From Lewinellaceae bacterium (GTDB lineage Bacteria; Bacteroidota; Bacteroidia; Chitinophagales; Saprospiraceae), in assembly GCA_020636215.1 (NCBI GenBank), contig JACJYG010000007.1, positions 372,001-436,000 of the forward strand: DNA of 64,000 nt. Reading direction: 5' to 3'. Below are positions 1 through 8,991 of the stretch, piece after piece. Made by a program: the position numbers and the translations under genes. Below the pieces are notes generated by a model that searched no databases, was not told the origin of the DNA, and saw only the letters and a list, made by a program, of their open reading frames with translations. Every line of letters begins with the position of its first letter. Position 1 is the stretch's first letter.

Positions 1-3000
1 TCATAACTTAGCCGCAGTTGGATATTCTTGGCCAGTTGGCGGTCGAGGCTGAAGTTCCAGAGGAAGTTTTGGCCGCGCTGCAGGCCGTTGAGCATGGCAA
101 AGCCCACCGGGGAGTTGGGGTTCCCATCGAAGGCCACCTGAACATAGGACACCTTTAGCTGCAGGGCGCTTTTGGCCGATTGGTTGAAGCGGGCCTCCAG
201 GTTGAAGTCGTGCCGTTGCGCAGCCTCTCCGCCTTGGGGGAGGGTGTTTTTATCCGACTGGTATTGGTAACGGAGCGTGGCGCGGAAGCTGCGGCTGGGC
301 AGCCAGGAACATTCCGGCGCCACATTGGCGTATTCGATGCGGTAATCTTTGTTGTCGAAAAATTCAGAATCGCTGGCGCGCAGCCCCTGGGCGAAGGACA
401 GGCGGGTGCTCAGGCTGCGCGTGATGTTCCATCGCCCCTGCAGGCCCCACTCGCTGTTGCGGCGGCTTTCGAAACCGGAAGTCTGGACGAACTTATTGCG
501 GTTGTCGGAATTGCTGAGCTGGATGTCGTACACCGGGTCCGCCTGGTTGAAGAAGAGGATATTCCGGATGTTGCTGCTTACTGCTACCAAAGCGGTATCG
601 GCTACATTCAGTTGGAAGGGGTTCCAGGGGGAGATGCCTTCTGCTTTCTGGGTTTTGCGCTTGATGGTTAGGGTAGAGAGGGTAGAGAAACGGCCGAGGT
701 GGCCCAGCAGGCCAGTTTTGCTGAACCAAACGGCCTTGGGGTTGATGCGCAGGCTCTGGTTGAGGTTGACGTTGTCGGTGCGGATAAACTCGTCGGTGAT
801 GGTAGTGATGCGCACGTAGTCGGCCAGGTCCTGGAAAGGTGCGATTTCCATTTCGTTAGGCTGGATGATGCCATCCTTATTGTAGAGCGAGTCCAGCCAG
901 ATGTACTGCCCTTCTCCGGGGTTGACACGCACATAGGTGAACTCCACCTTAGGTTCCTGCCCGGAGCCGATCTCGTAGGTGGTGGCGGATTGGATAGCCC
1001 CTTTGGCGAGGCTGGTAGTCAGGTCGGAGCGGCCCAGGAAGGTTTCCCCGCTTTCCTGGCCAGACAGGCCCGGCTGATTGATATGCAGCTGGCGGTAGGT
1101 GAGGTTGCCGGCCAGGTTCATCCGGTTCTTCTGGCCTTTCCATTGTACACTTCCGTTCACATTCGCCTCCGTAGCCGTGGTATTGTTTACAAATCGGGTT
1201 TCCACCGGTGCATAATCCAGCCGCTGGCTGACGCTGGCGCCGAAGCGGTAAGCTTCCCGCTCCGGGCTCTCCAGGAACAGTCGGTAGCGGTTGTAGTAGA
1301 AGCTGGTGGCTTCGAGCGTGTCAGTTCCCGTGGTATACCGCCTGCTCTTTTCCTGCTCGCCGGAAACCCCCAGTTTGAACTGCTGTAGTTTTGGGAAGGT
1401 TCGGGCAATGGTGGCGCGGGGCCGCAGGAATCGGTTGCTTTGTCCGGGGCTATCGGCCAGCAGGAGGCTGCCGTCGACATCTATATCCCAGTTGGGCGCC
1501 AGGCTCCGCAGGCGTACGTTGTGGCGCGTGCCGGTGTAGAGGCTATCGCGCAGAAAGCCACTGAAGCCATAAGAAATACTGCCCAGCCCCGCCTTGCGCA
1601 GGCTGAGCCCGGCCTTGCCAAGTTGCTCCTGCGCCCTTGGCACGTCCCCTACACCCTGAACATTGGCCAGGTTCCAGTCGCGCAAAAACTCCGGATTGCG
1701 GTAAGGGTTGAGCGGCTGGAAGTTTTTTTGCACCAGTTCGTAACTCAGGTTGGTGGCCAGTTCCCAGCCGCTGCTGTCACTGCCAAGGGCAAAGGTTCTG
1801 CTAAAGTCGGTGTAGGCCGACAAGCCCAGGTCATCCTCACTGTCGAGGCTGGAAAAACGGTTGAGGTCGTTGTGGCTCAGCGCCACTTCTGTCGTCAGAG
1901 CGGAACGGGGTGAGAATGCGTAGCGCCCACCCAGGGTGATCATTTGCTGCTGCCGCGGCGCCACCAGTTGCACCACCGGTTCGTAATCGCCCAGAGGGCG
2001 GCAATCGGGGCCAAAGCCTACCCAGCGGTAGACGCGTTCGTTAGCAGCCTGCTCCGTATCCAGGATGTACTGGCCATTGTTGGGCCCGACGTAGGAAAAA
2101 CGGGCGGTATAGCGGGCGCTGTCGGGCCTGGTGGTAAACCGAAGAAAGCGGATCACCGTATCGGCCGGGAAGCAGGCGATCAGGGTGTCTACCAGTTTGT
2201 AGGCCACGCGGTAGGGCGTGAATTCCTCGAGGGTGTCTATGCTGGGTGAGAGCGCGCTGGTGAGGTTGTCTCCGGCCAGGCTGAGGATGCGCTTTTGTTC
2301 GTTGGTGAGCCCTAGCTCGCCGGTGGCGTTTTTGCTGTCCTGCTGGTTGAGGAAATTGAGGTCCATTCGCAGTTTACCCCGTTCATAGGAGGCGCCTGCA
2401 GCATAAAGGGCGCGCACGTAGCTCTGGTCGGAATATTCAAACTCCACGACGATCCGGCTGTCTTTGGTAATGAGGCGTTTGTTGGTGAAGGTGACTTCCC
2501 CGCGGTTGTAGTCGACGATATAATCCTCCTCCAACCCTCGGGAGAGTAATGCGCCATCCAGGAAGACCTTTTCAGTCCCGGCCAGCACGATGATGAAGCG
2601 TTCCCCTTCGGCGCCGCGCAGTTTGTAGGGGCCCTGGTTGCCTTCCAGGGCGGTGATAAGGTTGCGGGTGAATTGCCCTCGGGAGATAGCAACGCTGGCG
2701 CTGCTGCTTAGATAGCCTTCCCCCAATTCCAATCTGTTGCTAAAAGTGGCGCCCTGCAGCTTTTTAAAATAGTTCATAAAATAACTGTTGGGGCGTTGCA
2801 GCTCGTAGTCGCCGGCGATTAGCTTGCTATTGTTTTTTTTCAATTGGATGAAAATGCGGTCGAATTCTCTCAATTGCTGGGTGTTGCCCTCTGGTTGTAA
2901 AGGTATATTTTCATCGGTGATTGCGGCCAGCACTTCTACGCCGTCACCCAGTTCGCCGGCCAGTTGGAGGTTGAAGCTGGAGTTGAGCACCAGGTCCTGG

Positions 3001-3455
3001 TTGTTGCCGAAAGAGATGCCGCGCGTAAAATTTCCGTTGTAGTCCAGGCCTTTAAAGTCGAGCAGTGACTCCTGTTGGGCGTAGGGGTTATAGGTAAGGC
3101 CGATGAGTGGCCCTTCGGGGGAAACAGCCCGGGCGGAATCCAGGTGGCGGGAGGCTTGGGTGAGGTTATAGGGCAACACGCGGTAACGCAGGCGGAGGCT
3201 ATCGTAGCGCAGCGCTGGAGGCCGGAGGAAAAGGGTGTTGTTGTCGAGGGTGTAAAAGCTGGTGTCGAGCGGCTGGCCGGTAGTAAGGGCTTCTATTTCC
3301 AGGGTCGAGGCAATGATGGTAAGGGTATCCAATTGTTTTGCTTCCAGGCTGGTGGCAATAAGCTGCTCCCGGCGGTTGCTCCAGTTTTCTTCCTGGGCAA
3401 AAGCGCCAATGATACTAAGCAGTAAGAATGATATGAGCAACCAGTATTTTCTCAA
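1..3455 (-). CDS. Large outer-membrane beta-barrel-like protein, 3' end outside window
   Basis: The minus-strand frame is open from a TTG at 3455-3453 to the window edge, about 1,151 codons with no stop. An in-frame TGA lies just upstream of the TTG, so this is the best start. The first ~20 residues (MRKYWLLISF then a hydrophobic run ending GAFAQ) form a clear signal peptide. The middle contains motifs such as KVFLDG followed by a DYNRGEVTF stretch, which recall SprA-like and large Bacteroidota outer-membrane proteins. The C-terminal part is rich in alternating aromatic/polar strands (for example NFLWNFSLDRQLAKN near the edge), as in beta-barrels. Inference: a conserved outer-membrane protein of unknown function. 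The family is not recognised with certainty, and the C-terminus is not visible. Confidence 0.7.
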   Translation of the reverse strand, partial: MRKYWLLISFLLLSIIGAFAQEENWSNRREQLIATSLEAKQLDTLTIIASTLEIEALTTGQPLDTSFYTLDNNTLFLRPPALRYDSLRLRYRVLPYNLTQASRHLDSARAVSPEGPLIGLTYNPYAQQESLLDFKGLDYNGNFTRGISFGNNQDLVLNSSFNLQLAGELGDGVEVLAAITDENIPLQPEGNTQQLREFDRIFIQLKKNNSKLIAGDYELQRPNSYFMNYFKKLQGATFSNRLELGEGYLSSSASVAISRGQFTRNLITALEGNQGPYKLRGAEGERFIIVLAGTEKVFLDGALLSRGLEEDYIVDYNRGEVTFTNKRLITKDSRIVVEFEYSDQSYVRALYAAGASYERGKLRMDLNFLNQQDSKNATGELGLTNEQKRILSLAGDNLTSALSPSIDTLEEFTPYRVAYKLVDTLIACFPADTVIRFLRFTTRPDSARYTARFSYVGPNNGQYILDTEQAANERVYRWVGFGPDCRPLGDYEPVVQLVAPRQQQMITLGGRYAFSPRSALTTEVALSHNDLNRFSSLDSEDDLGLSAYTDFSRTFALGSDSSGWELATNLSYELVQKNFQPLNPYRNPEFLRDWNLANVQGVGDVPRAQEQLGKAGLSLRKAGLGSISYGFSGFLRDSLYTGTRHNVRLRSLAPNWDIDVDGSLLLADSPGQSNRFLRPRATIARTFPKLQQFKLGVSGEQEKSRRYTTGTDTLEATSFYYNRYRLFLESPEREAYRFGASVSQRLDYAPVETRFVNNTTATEANVNGSVQWKGQKNRMNLAGNLTYRQLHINQPGLSGQESGETFLGRSDLTTSLAKGAIQSATTYEIGSGQEPKVEFTYVRVNPGEGQYIWLDSLYNKDGIIQPNEMEIAPFQDLADYVRITTITDEFIRTDNVNLNQSLRINPKAVWFSKTGLLGHLGRFSTLSTLTIKRKTQKAEGISPWNPFQLNVADTALVAVSSNIRNILFFNQADPVYDIQLSNSDNRNKFVQTSGFESRRNSEWGLQGRWNITRSLSTRLSFAQGLRASDSEFFDNKDYRIEYANVAPECSWLPSRSFRATLRYQYQSDKNTLPQGGEAAQRHDFNLEARFNQSAKSALQLKVSYVQVAFDGNPNSPVGFAMLNGLQRGQNFLWNFSLDRQLAKNIQLRLSY

Positions 3456-3541
3456 GGATTGAACGGTTTGGCATCTTCAGAACGCCGGGAATTTGATTGT
3501 CGTACGTCCTTTGAGCCAGCTCTCTCAGGGCCGTAAAAATA

Positions 3542-3568
3542 GAAAGGGCAACACATGGTTGCCCTTTC
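3542..3568 (-). terminator. Hairpin with downstream T-run on the minus strand
   Basis: An 11-bp perfect stem (3542-3552 with 3558-3568) has a 5-nt loop. On the minus strand it is followed by a T-rich stretch, giving a terminator-like shape about 90 nt upstream of the outer-membrane protein start. No gene upstream on that strand needs a terminator, so a leader attenuator is equally possible. Confidence 0.45.
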
Positions 3569-4073
3569 CAAGAAATCACCCGACTGTTGTGGTGGCTGTT
3601 GAGTGACAGGCACTCTAAGCCAGATCACTCATCAGCTCTATTATTTCAACACTTTGGACGCCGGATGTGCACAGAAGATTCCCTTCTGAGCCGAAATTTA
3701 ATACAAATTAACGTTTTAAAGGTTCATAAGAGTAAAAATGAACTGCATTTTGGGTTTAAAAAACGGATATATTGTGTTTTTTTAAACGATTTTGAATTCC
3801 TGGCCTTAAACTGACAGAAAAAATTATTGAGAAGTACTGGCGGAATAATGCTTATTTCGCTAAATTTGTGCACGTTTCGGCTTCCCTGCTGTTATTTCCG
3901 AAAAGCAGCTCAAAGAAGCCTACCCCCCTGAGAGCTGCTGTTTGTCTACTCATACCAAATTCCATTAGTCCTGTATTATTTCCATTGGCATCGCCATGGA
4001 GTAAAAGGGCAATGCCGTATCTTGTACTTATTCATAATCATTTATCATACCCATGAGCTAAAAAGATTTGCAT
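3569..4073. other. Gene-free divergent intergenic region
   Basis: About 500 nt between the minus-strand outer-membrane gene and the plus-strand peroxidase. Small frames here have no homology I recognise and no codon-use signature. The sequence is AT-rich towards the middle, as expected for two divergent promoters. A TATCTTG at 4018-4024, 50 nt before the peroxidase ATG, resembles the Bacteroidota -7 element with one base missing. Confidence 0.5.
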
Positions 4074-6968
4074 ATGCAAGTAAGATCTTTACTCTCGACA
4101 CTTTTTGCTTTGATCGCACTGGCCGCAGCCGCACAATCAGTGGATGTACAAAACTACCGTACCTACGACGGCAGCTACAACAACCTCAACAACCCCGATT
4201 GGGGTGCGGCAGGGTCCAACCTGCTTTTGCGCGCGCCGGTAGGTTATGACAACCTGATCAGTACGCCTGCCGGGCCGAACCGCCCCAACCCTCGGGTCGT
4301 CAGCAATTCCCTTTTTGCCCAGGATGGCCTGTTAAACGACCCCCTGAACCTCAGCGATTTCTGTTGGGTGTGGGGGCAGTTTATGGACCACGATTTCGGC
4401 ATGACGCCGGATGGCAACGAGGATGCCTCCATCTCCGTTCCACAAGGGGACAGCTGGTTTGACCCCTTCAATACGGGGCAGATGAAGATCCCCATGAAGC
4501 GCAATATTTTTGACCCGGCTACCGGTACGACGACGCTTAACCCGCGCCGCCATCCCAATATGATTACCGCCTACATTGATGGTTCCGGCGTTTATGGTTC
4601 CGATGAGCAGCGCGCCAACTGGTTGCGGGCCTTCACCGGAGGCAAACTAAAGACTTCGGCCGGTAATCTGCCGCCTTTCAATACTTATAATGGGGAACAG
4701 GATACCCCAATAGATCCCAACGCCCCTCATATGGATAACCCGGTGGGCCTATCGCAAAAATTCTTTGTTTGCGGCGATGCCCGCGCCAATGAGAATCCTT
4801 TGCTGTTTGCTTTCCATACGATCTTCGTCCGCGAACACAATCGCCTGTGCGGAGAGCTGGCGGTTCAACACCCAGATTGGGACGACGAGCAGCTCTATCA
4901 GCACGCCCGAAAACTGGTGAGTGGCCTGATTCAATCCATCGTCTATAACGAATGGCTGCCAGCTGTAGGTGTTCAACTAACGCCTTATCAGGGGTATGAT
5001 CCAACTGTTGATGCTCAATTGTTCAATGTCTTTACCGCCGCCGCTTTCCGCCTGGGGCATACCCTGCTCAATGGCCGCTTGATGCGGGTGGACAACAGCG
5101 GTAACGAAATCCCCGAGGGGCACATGTTGTTACGGGATGCTTTTTTTAACCCTTTCCCGGTGATAGGCCATGGTATCGAGCCGTTCATCAAAGGCATGGG
5201 TATCCAAACTCAGCAGGGCTTTGACGCCAAAGTGGTGGATGATGTACGCAATTTCCTGTTTGGCCCTCCGGGCGCCGGTGGCCTCGACCTGGCAGCCATC
5301 AATATCAACCGTGGCCGGGAACGTGGCCTGCCGGATTATAACTCCGTGCGTGACGCCTTCGGACTGCCACGGTACCAGTTTTTCCAGCAGATCAACCCCA
5401 CCCCTGCGGTGTATATCAAGTTGATCAGCCTTTACGACGATATCAATGATATCGATCCCTGGGTCGGCCTTCTGGCGGAACAGCGCATGCCGGGCAAACT
5501 TTTCGGCCCTACCCTCATGCGCATTATGGAAATTCAGTTTACCAACCTGCGCGACGGCGACCGCTTCTTCTACCTCAATGACCCGGTCCTGACCCAGGCG
5601 GAAAAGGACTGGATACAGCACACGACCCTGCATGATGTTATTATGAAAAATACCGGCATTACGCTTATGCAGGATAACGTCTTTGCTTCTATGCCGCACC
5701 AGGAAATCTGCGCGCATATGACTTCTGAAGTGGCTGGTGTCGTGCGTACCGAAACGGGCCTGCCCGTGCCTGATGTGACGGTTTCCATCATGAATAATTC
5801 CAATAATCCGATGGCCCAGCAGTCTGGCCAAAACGGTAGCTTCCTGTTCCAAAGTGTGCCAGCTTGTGACGTCAATATGGTGATGGTGAGCAAAAACGAT
5901 GGGATTTCCAACGGAGTTTCCACCGCCGACCTGCTCTTCATCTCGCGGCATATCCTTGGTACAGAGCCGTTTGATAGCCCCTACAAGGTGATTGCTGCCG
6001 ATGCAGACCACAACGGCAGTGTAACGGCCCTGGATCAGATCTATATCCGAAAGATTATCCTTGGCACGGCCAACGAATTCCCCAATAATACCTCCTGGAG
6101 GTTCGTCAAAGCGGACTACGAGTTCCAGACCAATGACCCCTTGTCGGAAAATTTTCCTGAGTGGGTAACAGTGGACGATGTCTTGTCGCTGGATATGGAC
6201 GTGGCTTTCGTCGCCGTAAAAATCGGGGATGTGACGGATGATGTGAATCCGCAAAATCTTGCACCTACTGGTGTGGACAACCGGTCCCTCCTGGCCTTCC
6301 AGGTGAACGATATGGAATTACAGGCCGGCGAAGTATACGATATCGCCTTTAGGGCAGAGGATATCAATAGCGTTCGCGGGTATCAGTTTGGCCTCGGCTA
6401 CGATGAGCAGGCGCTCGAATTTCTGGGCATCAGCCAGGGCGCCCTGGCCAACCTCTCCGAGGAAAACTTTGGAGTTTTTCCAGCAGAAGGTATGATCACA
6501 ACCAGTTGGTTCCAGCGGGAGGATGCTCAATTGTCGGGGAAAGAGCCGCTTTTCTATCTGAGCTTCCGCGCCCTGCGCAATGCCCGCCTGAGCGAACTCC
6601 TGAGCCTGAACGGCAGCAAGACAAGAGGCGAAGCTTACAATACTTATATGGAGACAATGGGGGTAGGCCTGCAGTTTAATGCGGAAAGTGGCGTGGTGGA
6701 AACACCAGCTTTCGCGTTATACCAGAACCAGCCAAACCCATTCAAACAAGCTACCTCCATTCCATTCCGCATGCCGGAAGATGGCTGGGCGCGCTTGTCA
6801 GTCTTCGATGTGACGGGTAAATTACTTCTGGTGAAAGAAGGTGATTTCAGCGCCGGTTACAACGAATGGCAACTGAAGCGCAATGAGCTAAAGGGCAGTG
6901 GTTTACTAAGCTACCGTTTGGAAACAGAAGCCGCTACGGCTACCCGCCGGATGATCATTGCGGACTAA
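4074..6968 (+). CDS. Secreted animal-type haem peroxidase with dockerin-like, cohesin-like and T9SS domains
   Basis: The ATG at 4074 (MQVRSLLSTL) precedes a signal peptide; an upstream TTG at 4068 is less likely. Residues ~30-540 match the animal haem peroxidase superfamily: WGQFMDHDFG with the distal histidine near residue 106, GSGVYGSDEQR, VREHNRLC, then AFRLGHTLLN with the proximal histidine near residue 329, and INRGRERGLPDYNSVR. A carboxypeptidase-regulatory-like segment follows, then two dockerin-like calcium loops (GVSTADLLFISRHILG and DHNGSVTALDQIYIRKIILG), a cohesin-like beta sandwich, and a T9SS type A sorting domain starting at PNPFKQ. The product is probably exported through the outer membrane and oxidises substrates with hydrogen peroxide, possibly halides; substrate unknown. 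The last ~330 residues are homologous to the end of the protein at 31767-35210. Confidence 0.9.
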   Translation: MQVRSLLSTLFALIALAAAAQSVDVQNYRTYDGSYNNLNNPDWGAAGSNLLLRAPVGYDNLISTPAGPNRPNPRVVSNSLFAQDGLLNDPLNLSDFCWVWGQFMDHDFGMTPDGNEDASISVPQGDSWFDPFNTGQMKIPMKRNIFDPATGTTTLNPRRHPNMITAYIDGSGVYGSDEQRANWLRAFTGGKLKTSAGNLPPFNTYNGEQDTPIDPNAPHMDNPVGLSQKFFVCGDARANENPLLFAFHTIFVREHNRLCGELAVQHPDWDDEQLYQHARKLVSGLIQSIVYNEWLPAVGVQLTPYQGYDPTVDAQLFNVFTAAAFRLGHTLLNGRLMRVDNSGNEIPEGHMLLRDAFFNPFPVIGHGIEPFIKGMGIQTQQGFDAKVVDDVRNFLFGPPGAGGLDLAAININRGRERGLPDYNSVRDAFGLPRYQFFQQINPTPAVYIKLISLYDDINDIDPWVGLLAEQRMPGKLFGPTLMRIMEIQFTNLRDGDRFFYLNDPVLTQAEKDWIQHTTLHDVIMKNTGITLMQDNVFASMPHQEICAHMTSEVAGVVRTETGLPVPDVTVSIMNNSNNPMAQQSGQNGSFLFQSVPACDVNMVMVSKNDGISNGVSTADLLFISRHILGTEPFDSPYKVIAADADHNGSVTALDQIYIRKIILGTANEFPNNTSWRFVKADYEFQTNDPLSENFPEWVTVDDVLSLDMDVAFVAVKIGDVTDDVNPQNLAPTGVDNRSLLAFQVNDMELQAGEVYDIAFRAEDINSVRGYQFGLGYDEQALEFLGISQGALANLSEENFGVFPAEGMITTSWFQREDAQLSGKEPLFYLSFRALRNARLSELLSLNGSKTRGEAYNTYMETMGVGLQFNAESGVVETPAFALYQNQPNPFKQATSIPFRMPEDGWARLSVFDVTGKLLLVKEGDFSAGYNEWQLKRNELKGSGLLSYRLETEAATATRRMIIAD

Positions 6969-6985
6969 GCGATATAGTAGTGTTT

Positions 6986-7037
6986 AAAAAACGAGTTCGC
7001 CGTCCAGCTGTTTTGCCGGGCGGCGAACTCGTTTTTT
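6986..7037. terminator. Bidirectional intrinsic terminator
   Basis: A perfect 17-bp inverted repeat (6986-7002 and 7021-7037) begins with six A and ends with six T, so it gives a hairpin plus U-tract on both strands. It lies between the convergent peroxidase and amidase genes and can end transcription of both. Confidence 0.9.
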
Positions 7038-7116
7038 GAGGATCACATTAGGCGAGCTGAGCGTCGTGAAAAGAGCATTCGATCCTCGTAACCGCTCCCC
7101 ACTTCTTCTTTCCCAT

Positions 7117-8760
7117 TCAAAACCCCTCCGGGTGCTTCAAATGGAAAGCTGTATTGGCCTGGAAAAAGGCTGCGAGTTTTAGAATGGCTGCTTCGCCGTA
7201 TAATTGGCCGCAGAAGGTAATGCTCGTTGGTGTTCCATCGCGGAAGCCGGTTGGCAGCACCACACAGGGGTGGCCGCTGAGATTGGTGCGCAGCAGATTG
7301 TCGCCGCTCCAGGAAGGGGCGATAAATACATCTACCTCCTTAAGGCGTTTGTGTATCTCTTCGATCATTGCAGTGCGGAGGCGGTTGGCTTGAATATACT
7401 CCACAGCCGGGATGAAGCGCGACTGCCGGAAGCTGTTGGGCCAGGCGTTTCGGATCTGCCGCACCAGCAGGTCATCTTTACCGCTGCGAGTCAGTTCGTC
7501 GAACGCAGCGGCGGCTTCCGCGCTCAGAATAAACGAAATGTCCGGTACCTCCGGAAGCTCGATAGGTACGAGGACAATGCCTAACTGGCGCAATTTGGCC
7601 AGGGCCAGGCTGTCATTGGCTTTGAATCCGTAATCTCCTTCAAAATCCTTTTTCAGGTAGGCCACTCGAAGTTGCTTTGCCTCCAGTTTATGATTGTAAT
7701 TGAAGGCAGCGTCTACGGTAGTAGGATCTCGTTGATCTTTGCCACGAATAGCTTCAAAGACAATCGCGCAGTCTTCAGCAGTGCGGCAAATGGGGCCGAT
7801 CTTATCCATGCTCCAACTCAGCGCCATTGCTCCGTAACGGCTCACCCGGCCAAAGGTAGGCCGCAGGCCGGTCACACCGCAAACCGTGGCTGGTGACACG
7901 ATAGACCCCCAGGTTTCTGTGCCGATGGCGAATGGCGCCAGCCCTGCCGATACAGCGGAAGCAGAGCCTGCCGAAGAACCGCTGGAGCCCTGTTCTGTAT
8001 TCCAGGGGTTTCGGGTTTTGCCGCCGTACCATACGTCGCCCCAGGCCAGGGCGCCCATCGAAAGTTTGGCTATCAGGACAGCTCCGGCAGCGTCCAATTT
8101 TTCAATAACTGCAGCATCATAATTCAACATCTGGTCTTTATAGGGCATTGCGCCCCAGGTAGTTTTGTAGCCGTCGGCTGCTAATAGGTCTTTGGCGCCA
8201 TAAGGGATACCATGTAAAGGGCCCCGGTAGAATCCCCGGCCCAGTTCCTCATCCATTTGTTTGGCCTGAGCCAGCGCACGCTCCTCGGTCAGCGTGATGA
8301 CGCAGTGCAGGCCTGGATCGTACTTTTTTAGCCGTTCCAGGAAAAATTTTGTCAGCTCCACCGAACTGATCTGCCTGCTTTTAATAAGAGCTGAGAGCTC
8401 TGCCACGGAAAAGAAAGCCAATTCTTCCCGATTCTCGGGTAGTTTGACATATTTGGGGAGATTAAAGGCTATGGCTTCTTCATCTGATGGAACCTCAAAG
8501 CCCTGGGGTAGTGGGTTGAACAGCAGTGCAGGCGTTAGCCCATTGGGTATGTCCTGCTCCCGGATGGATTGGTAAGCGGTCTGTTGTTCTTCCAGGCCCG
8601 GCAGCATGCTGTCAACCTCTGCCGGCGTCATTTCCAGTCCGATCAGAGCGGCAGCTTGTTCTACCATGCCGCGGTCGATAGGGCCTCGTAGAAGCGTGAA
8701 GCCTAATAGGACGCCAATTGTCAGGCCAAGTAATAGGGTCAGAATGTTGCGTTTTTTCAT
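7117..8760 (-). CDS. Amidase signature family hydrolase, membrane-anchored or exported
   Basis: 547 residues from the ATG at 8760 (MKKRNILTLLLG), chosen because a hydrophobic signal/anchor segment follows at residues 5-24; a longer frame to 8850 adds an unlikely 30 residues. The amidase signature is complete. The catalytic lysine sits in GIPYGAKDLLA (about Lys190), a Gly/Ser loop follows (SSGSSAGSA, about 259-267), and the nucleophile serine is in TETWGSIVSPA (about Ser286). The Ser-cisSer-Lys triad is therefore intact. The family hydrolyses amide bonds (amidase, GatA-like, FAAH-like). An unlinked exported member such as this is more likely a peptide or small amide amidase than GatA, as no GatB/GatC gene is near. 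The ~90-residue N-terminal spacer before the amidase domain is unassigned. Confidence 0.88.
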   Translation of the reverse strand: MKKRNILTLLLGLTIGVLLGFTLLRGPIDRGMVEQAAALIGLEMTPAEVDSMLPGLEEQQTAYQSIREQDIPNGLTPALLFNPLPQGFEVPSDEEAIAFNLPKYVKLPENREELAFFSVAELSALIKSRQISSVELTKFFLERLKKYDPGLHCVITLTEERALAQAKQMDEELGRGFYRGPLHGIPYGAKDLLAADGYKTTWGAMPYKDQMLNYDAAVIEKLDAAGAVLIAKLSMGALAWGDVWYGGKTRNPWNTEQGSSGSSAGSASAVSAGLAPFAIGTETWGSIVSPATVCGVTGLRPTFGRVSRYGAMALSWSMDKIGPICRTAEDCAIVFEAIRGKDQRDPTTVDAAFNYNHKLEAKQLRVAYLKKDFEGDYGFKANDSLALAKLRQLGIVLVPIELPEVPDISFILSAEAAAAFDELTRSGKDDLLVRQIRNAWPNSFRQSRFIPAVEYIQANRLRTAMIEEIHKRLKEVDVFIAPSWSGDNLLRTNLSGHPCVVLPTGFRDGTPTSITFCGQLYGEAAILKLAAFFQANTAFHLKHPEGF

Positions 8761-8991
8761 ACGATTAAGTGCTTTGTAATTGCCGAACAGGAAGATAAGG
8801 TTTTGGTTTAGGCTGGCAAAGAGGAAGTAAGGCTCAAAGGGGCTTCTCAAGAAAAGCGAAATTTCGCTAAAAACCGTATCTTCCCCCTTGAATAATGAAT
8901 GTTATTACATCTGCTTTTAAAAGCGCCCCTGATCGCACCAGAAACATTGACATTGAAGCCAAAGAACAAAATAACAATATAGCCCTATACA

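Noticed and set aside
3587..4056. Small plus-strand frames in the 3.5-4.07 kb gap
   Set aside because: No homology, no signal peptide and poor start contexts.
5130..6254. 374-codon minus-strand frame opposite the peroxidase
   Set aside because: Antisense to a gene with clear family motifs; no recognisable domain.
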